From Candidatus Moraniibacteriota bacterium (GTDB taxonomy: Bacteria > Patescibacteriota > Minisyncoccia > Moranbacterales > UBA1568), in contig JAGOSP010000007.1 in NCBI GenBank assembly GCA_018062205.1, positions 1-44,161 of the forward strand: a stretch of 44,161 bases of DNA, written 5' to 3'. A program made the translations under genes and the position numbers. Shown here piece by piece: positions 41,303 through 44,161 of this stretch. Under the pieces are notes generated by a model. It was not told the DNA's origin. It searched no databases and worked only from the letters and a program-made list of their open reading frames with translations. The first letter of the stretch is position 1. Each line of letters starts with the position of its first letter.

Positions 41303-42088
41303 TTATACCTCTTCTTCCTCCGCAATAGGCTCTCTGGCAATAATTTCCCGAGCTACTCCTTTATAAGCACGGGCTCCCTTGGAAAAAGCATCAAAATCAA
41401 GTATCGACTTCCCGAATGAAGGAGCCTCAGCAAGACGCACGGAACGCGGAATAACATTTTCAAATACTGGCCCAGGAAAATGTGCTCGTACCTCGTTGAC
41501 TACTTGGCGTGCCAAGCGATTCCGTCGATCATACAAAGTAAGTAATGCTCCAAAAATCTTCAATTCTGGTTGCAAGCGCTCTCGCACCAAATCAATAGTT
41601 CCGAGTAATTGCGACAATCCTTCAAGTGCATAGTATTCAGTCTGAACAGGAACAATAACCCCGTCACTCGCGACCAAGCCATTAATCGTCAAAAGTCCGA
41701 GTGATGGTGGACTGTCAATCAGAATATAATCGTAATGTGGACGAAGTACTCGTAGTACATTGTGCAAGCGAAACTCACGTCCATCAAGATGAATCATTTC
41801 AATTTCTGCGCCTGCTAAGTCCTGAGCAGCAGGAATAATATGAAGACCTTCCGTATCAGTAGCATAAATAATCTCCTGAGGAGGAGCGCCCATAATCATC
41901 GCATGGTACAGATTTTTTTCGATGCCTTCTTTTTCGATTCCAAGTCCCGAAGAAGCATTTCCTTGCGGATCAAGATCAACCAAAAGCACACGCTTACCAA
42001 ATTCAGCAAGATAGCGCGCAACATTAATTGTCGATGTGGTTTTCCCTACGCCGCCCTTTTGATTGACAAAACCCAAAATTTGAGACAT
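41303..42088 (-). CDS. parA: Chromosome partitioning ATPase ParA
   Basis: 261 residues from ATG 42088 (MSQILGFVNQKGGVGKTTST); the frame extends 20 codons further but the promoter at 42128-42156 and the deviant Walker A KGGVGKTT favour this start. Walker A' LVDLDPQGNASSGLG, Walker B ILIDSPPSLGLLTING. Soj-type without an N-terminal HTH, so probably not an autorepressor. First gene of parA-parB. Confidence 0.96.
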   Translation of the reverse strand: MSQILGFVNQKGGVGKTTSTINVARYLAEFGKRVLLVDLDPQGNASSGLGIEKEGIEKNLYHAMIMGAPPQEIIYATDTEGLHIIPAAQDLAGAEIEMIHLDGREFRLHNVLRVLRPHYDYILIDSPPSLGLLTINGLVASDGVIVPVQTEYYALEGLSQLLGTIDLVRERLQPELKIFGALLTLYDRRNRLARQVVNEVRAHFPGPVFENVIPRSVRLAEAPSFGKSILDFDAFSKGARAYKGVAREIIAREPIAEEEEV

Positions 42089-42127
42089 ATTCTTAGAAGC
42101 TCTTTCAAAAACTCTTGATACCTCCCT

Positions 42128-42156
42128 AGTATATCTGATTGACAGCAACAGTTCAA
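42128..42156 (-). promoter_or_regulatory. Promoter of parA-parB
   Basis: Reverse strand: -35 TTGAAC (42151-42156), 17-nt spacer, -10 TATACT (42128-42133). Interleaved with the forward tRNA-Leu promoter. Confidence 0.7.
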
Positions 42157-42167
42157 TTTTCTATGCT
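42139..42167 (+). promoter_or_regulatory. Promoter of tRNA-Leu
   Basis: -35 TTGACA (42139-42144), 17-nt spacer, -10 TATGCT (42162-42167); start about 20 nt before the tRNA. Its -35 lies between the -10 and -35 of the parA promoter. Confidence 0.7.
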
Positions 42168-42193
42168 AAGTGAGTTCATTCAAGCGCATAATT

Positions 42194-42279
42194 GCCGCGG
42201 TGATGGAATGGTAGACATACGGGACTCAAAATCCCGCGATAGCGATATCATGAGAGTTCGAGTCTCTCCCGCGGCACCA
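42194..42279 (+). tRNA. tRNA-Leu(CAA)
   Basis: Class II tRNA. Acceptor GCCGCGG/CCGCGGC, anticodon stem CGGGA/TCCCG around CTCAAAA (anticodon CAA, codon UUG), long variable arm GATAGCGATATC, T arm GAGAG-TTCGAGT-CTCTC. A73 and encoded CCA. Confidence 0.95.
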
Positions 42280-42320
42280 AATGATAACTTGTTCGAAATG
42301 TAAGAATGCGGATGCTTGTA

Positions 42321-42356
42321 ATGTCCCTCCTCGTAGAGGCTTGGGACATATTTTTT
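42321..42356 (+). terminator. Terminator of tRNA-Leu
   Basis: ATGTCCC/GGGACAT stem with inner CCTC/GAGG, followed by A and TTTTTT (42351-42356). Confidence 0.88.
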
Positions 42357-42488
42357 AGACAATAAATTGATACTTCCAAAGGCCACACTATCACTCTTAC
42401 TCCGCTCTGAAATAGCTTTCTTTATTATTTTAACCAAGGAAATACAAAAATTCTTTTCCCAAAAGAAGAAAATAAATACTCCACAAAT

Positions 42489-43454
42489 ATGATTCTCACT
42501 TATCTTTTATTACCCGTTGGTTTTGTTTTTCTCATCAAGGGAGCTGATTTTTTAGTTGATGGTGCTTCTTCTGTTGCCAAAAGACTCGGCGTTTCAGCGT
42601 TAGCTATCGGACTCACGATTGTAGCCTTCGGCACTTCCGCGCCGGAACTTATTGTGAATATTTTTGCAAGCATCCATGGGAATACGGATATCGCCATCGG
42701 CAACATTTTAGGGAGCAATATTGCCAACATCCTGCTTATCTTAGGAATCTCAGCCATCATTTTTCCTTTGGCGGTTAAAAAAGGAACTGTCTGGAAAGAA
42801 ATACCCTTTAGTTTACTGGCAGTAGTGGTAATGGCCTTAATGGCTAGTGATGCATTTATTGATGGCGGGATTTTTTCAGGTCTCACGCGCGTTGACGGAC
42901 TTGTTCTTATTGCATTTTTTATTATTTTTCTCTACTACACATTTGGTATAAGCCGGATACAGGCAGCTGATGCTGTCGAAGCTCCAATAATTCATCATTA
43001 TTCCCTGTCACGCTCCTGCATTATGATCGTTTTTGGACTTGTGGGATTAACCGTAGGAGGAAAATGGATCGTTGATGCAGCTGTGGCATTAACCTCAACA
43101 CTCGGTGTCAGCGAGGCTCTTATCGGACTCACGGTTGTGGCGATAGGGACATCGTTGCCAGAACTAGCAACTTCAGCAATGGCAGCCTACAAAAAAGATG
43201 TTGACATTGCCGTGGGTAATATTGTAGGATCAAACATTTTTAATATTTTTTGGATTTTAGGGATCAGTTCGATTATTAATCCTCTCCCTTTTTCTTCCGT
43301 ACTCACAAGTGATGTTTTGGTAGCTATCCTTGCTACACTTCTCTTGTTCGCAGCCTTGTTTATTGGCAAACGGCACACGCTAGAACGATGGCAAGGGGCT
43401 TGCTTTGTTATGCTCTATGTCAGCTACCTTGTTTATTTAGTTCTTCGCGGCTAA
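42489..43454 (+). CDS. Calcium/sodium antiporter (CaCA family, YrbG-like)
   Basis: 321 residues, ten transmembrane helices. Two alpha-repeats: GLTIVAFGTSAPELIVNIFA with AIGNILGSNIANILLILG (N-half), and GLTVVAIGTSLPELATSAMA with AVGNIVGSNIFNIFWILG (C-half). The paired Glu (APEL/LPEL) and Asn (GNI, GSN) residues bind Ca2+ and Na+. Extrudes Ca2+ using a cation gradient. No SD. Co-directional with the DedA-like gene 33 nt downstream. Confidence 0.93.
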   Translation: MILTYLLLPVGFVFLIKGADFLVDGASSVAKRLGVSALAIGLTIVAFGTSAPELIVNIFASIHGNTDIAIGNILGSNIANILLILGISAIIFPLAVKKGTVWKEIPFSLLAVVVMALMASDAFIDGGIFSGLTRVDGLVLIAFFIIFLYYTFGISRIQAADAVEAPIIHHYSLSRSCIMIVFGLVGLTVGGKWIVDAAVALTSTLGVSEALIGLTVVAIGTSLPELATSAMAAYKKDVDIAVGNIVGSNIFNIFWILGISSIINPLPFSSVLTSDVLVAILATLLLFAALFIGKRHTLERWQGACFVMLYVSYLVYLVLRG

Positions 43455-43487
43455 AGATAAAGTACCCTCGCAACATAAATTATATCC

Positions 43488-44144
43488 ATGCTGGAAAAAC
43501 TCATCCAAATTACGCAATCGATAGTTTCTGCTGGCGGACCTGCTGGCGTTTTTGCAGCTGCAATTCTTGAAGAAATACTCTTTCTCATACCCTCCCCTAT
43601 TGTACCGATGGCAGCTGGTTTTTTCTTACTCTCACCTCAAGCTGACTTTACCGAAGTTGCAAGTCGAGCTATTTTTTACATTGCGATTCCTGTCAGCCTG
43701 GGTCTAACTATCGGCTCAATTGTCCCTTATTCTATTTGTTATTTTGGCGGACGCCCAGCGATTAAAAAATGGGGACGTTTCATCAGCTTAAACTGGGAAA
43801 CCATTGAAAAAACTGAGAAGAAATTCATTCGAGGATATCGTGATGAATTTATTTTACTTGGATTGCGTATCTTGCCTGTAGTTCCCAGTGTGGCTATTTC
43901 TGGATTTTGCGGTCTTATTCGATACCCCGTTTTCCGCTTTCTGACAGTTACTGCTTTTGGTGCGGCAATCCGAGGATTCTTATTGGGACTCCTCGGATGG
44001 TATGTAGGAACAGCCTATTTAAAATACGCTCAAATGATCTCGCAAATAGAAAAATATTTATTTGTTCTCGCTGGCATTGTAGGCATAATAATAATCATCT
44101 GGTTTATGCGTAAAAAAAGTATCGAAATTCCTGAAATTATATAA
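43488..44144 (+). CDS. DedA family (VTT domain) membrane protein
   Basis: 218 residues, about five membrane segments. GPAGVFAAAILEEILFLIPS (acidic EE near the re-entrant loop), YSICYFGGRPAIKKWG and LLGLRILPVVPSVAISGFCG carry the DedA/VTT hallmarks (E..., F/YxxGRxxG-like, R...P). DedA proteins move undecaprenyl phosphate or other lipids between leaflets. It ends 17 nt before the window edge. No SD. Confidence 0.88.
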   Translation: MLEKLIQITQSIVSAGGPAGVFAAAILEEILFLIPSPIVPMAAGFFLLSPQADFTEVASRAIFYIAIPVSLGLTIGSIVPYSICYFGGRPAIKKWGRFISLNWETIEKTEKKFIRGYRDEFILLGLRILPVVPSVAISGFCGLIRYPVFRFLTVTAFGAAIRGFLLGLLGWYVGTAYLKYAQMISQIEKYLFVLAGIVGIIIIIWFMRKKSIEIPEII

Positions 44145-44161
44145 AAAAATAGATGTGTTTC

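Noticed and set aside
40065-42200. parS site near parAB
   Set aside because: I looked for TGTTTCACGTGAAACA-like palindromes; only partial halves such as TGTTTCACG near 1748 and 2436 were seen, without the second half.
42180-42437. 85-codon reverse frame across tRNA-Leu
   Set aside because: It is the antisense of the tRNA and its terminator; no independent coding evidence.
1-44161. UGA recoding (as in Gracilibacteria/Absconditabacteria)
   Set aside because: Several clear genes (MazG-like, prfA, prmC) end at TGA and none contains in-frame TGA.
1-44161. CRISPR arrays, insertion sequences, prophage
   Set aside because: No regularly spaced direct repeats, transposase, integrase or phage structural genes were found on either strand.

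Overview
The window looks like chromosomal core sequence from a member of the Candidate Phyla Radiation (Patescibacteria); a Moranbacteria/Paceibacteria-like lineage is my guess only. Reasons: moderately AT-rich composition, tightly packed genes, several protein types I associate with this group (VirD4-like ATPase with a DUF5663-like neighbour, LysM-like membrane-anchored proteins, degenerate MraY/WecA-type transferase, lysine-repeat mini-histone), and many genes without a Shine-Dalgarno (SD) sequence. TGA is an ordinary stop (MazG-like gene, prmC, prfA), so UGA is not recoded. No phage, IS element, CRISPR array or conjugation module is visible.

Layout. 1-2.2 kb: a cut-off GC-rich small gene with a perfect consensus promoter, tRNA-Ala(CGC), and a reverse operon MazG-like / Nudix / L,D-transpeptidase. 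2.3-6.2 kb: two forward GH130-type glycosidase/phosphorylase genes, each about 635 codons with two propeller domains. 6.2-7.1 kb: a small GC-rich reverse gene that appears frameshifted, then tRNA-Thr(GGT), tRNA-Tyr(GTA), tRNA-Thr(TGT). 7.1-9.7 kb: reverse operon rpsB-tsf-TPR protein. 9.7-12.3 kb: forward rpmE, then prfA-prmC. 12.3-13.7 kb: a 35-residue lysine-repeat protein and a membrane-anchored LysM-like protein, divergent, each behind a leader of about 115 nt. 13.7-17.5 kb: reverse operon winged-HTH/NTase-like, rmuC, membrane protein, WecA-like transferase, DUF192. 17.5-19.9 kb: a forward membrane protein with a degenerate PP2C domain and a probable propeller. 20.0-27.5 kb: a five-gene reverse cluster with a VirD4/TraG-like ATPase and a 1184-residue envelope protein. 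27.5-31.1 kb: two GT-C (PMT-like) glycosyltransferases. 31.2-38.7 kb: reverse cell-wall, shape and division genes (Cys-rich membrane protein, murA, mreB, two GT4 enzymes, holB, ftsQ), interrupted by an opposite-strand 61-residue membrane protein gene. 38.9-40 kb: manC. 40-42.2 kb: parA-parB (reverse). 42.2-44.1 kb: tRNA-Leu(CAA), a Ca2+/Na+ exchanger and a DedA/VTT protein.

How it fits together. Translation (rpsB, tsf, rpmE, prfA, prmC, five tRNAs), peptidoglycan and shape (murA, mreB, ftsQ, L,D-transpeptidase) and chromosome segregation (parAB) are core. A mannose/glycan theme recurs: manC makes GDP-mannose, GT4 enzymes and the WecA-like protein would build lipid-linked glycans, the GT-C proteins would transfer sugars outside the membrane, and the GH130 proteins would recycle mannosides.

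The best candidates for something undescribed are (i) the VirD4-like five-gene cluster whose two accessory proteins share LysM-like and small beta-barrel-like modules with other proteins here, (ii) the small, strongly signalled genes (positions 1-172, 6320-6450, 12282-12389, 34335-34520), which combine strong promoters and SD sequences with little or no homology I recognise, and (iii) the pseudo-PP2C membrane protein facing that cluster.
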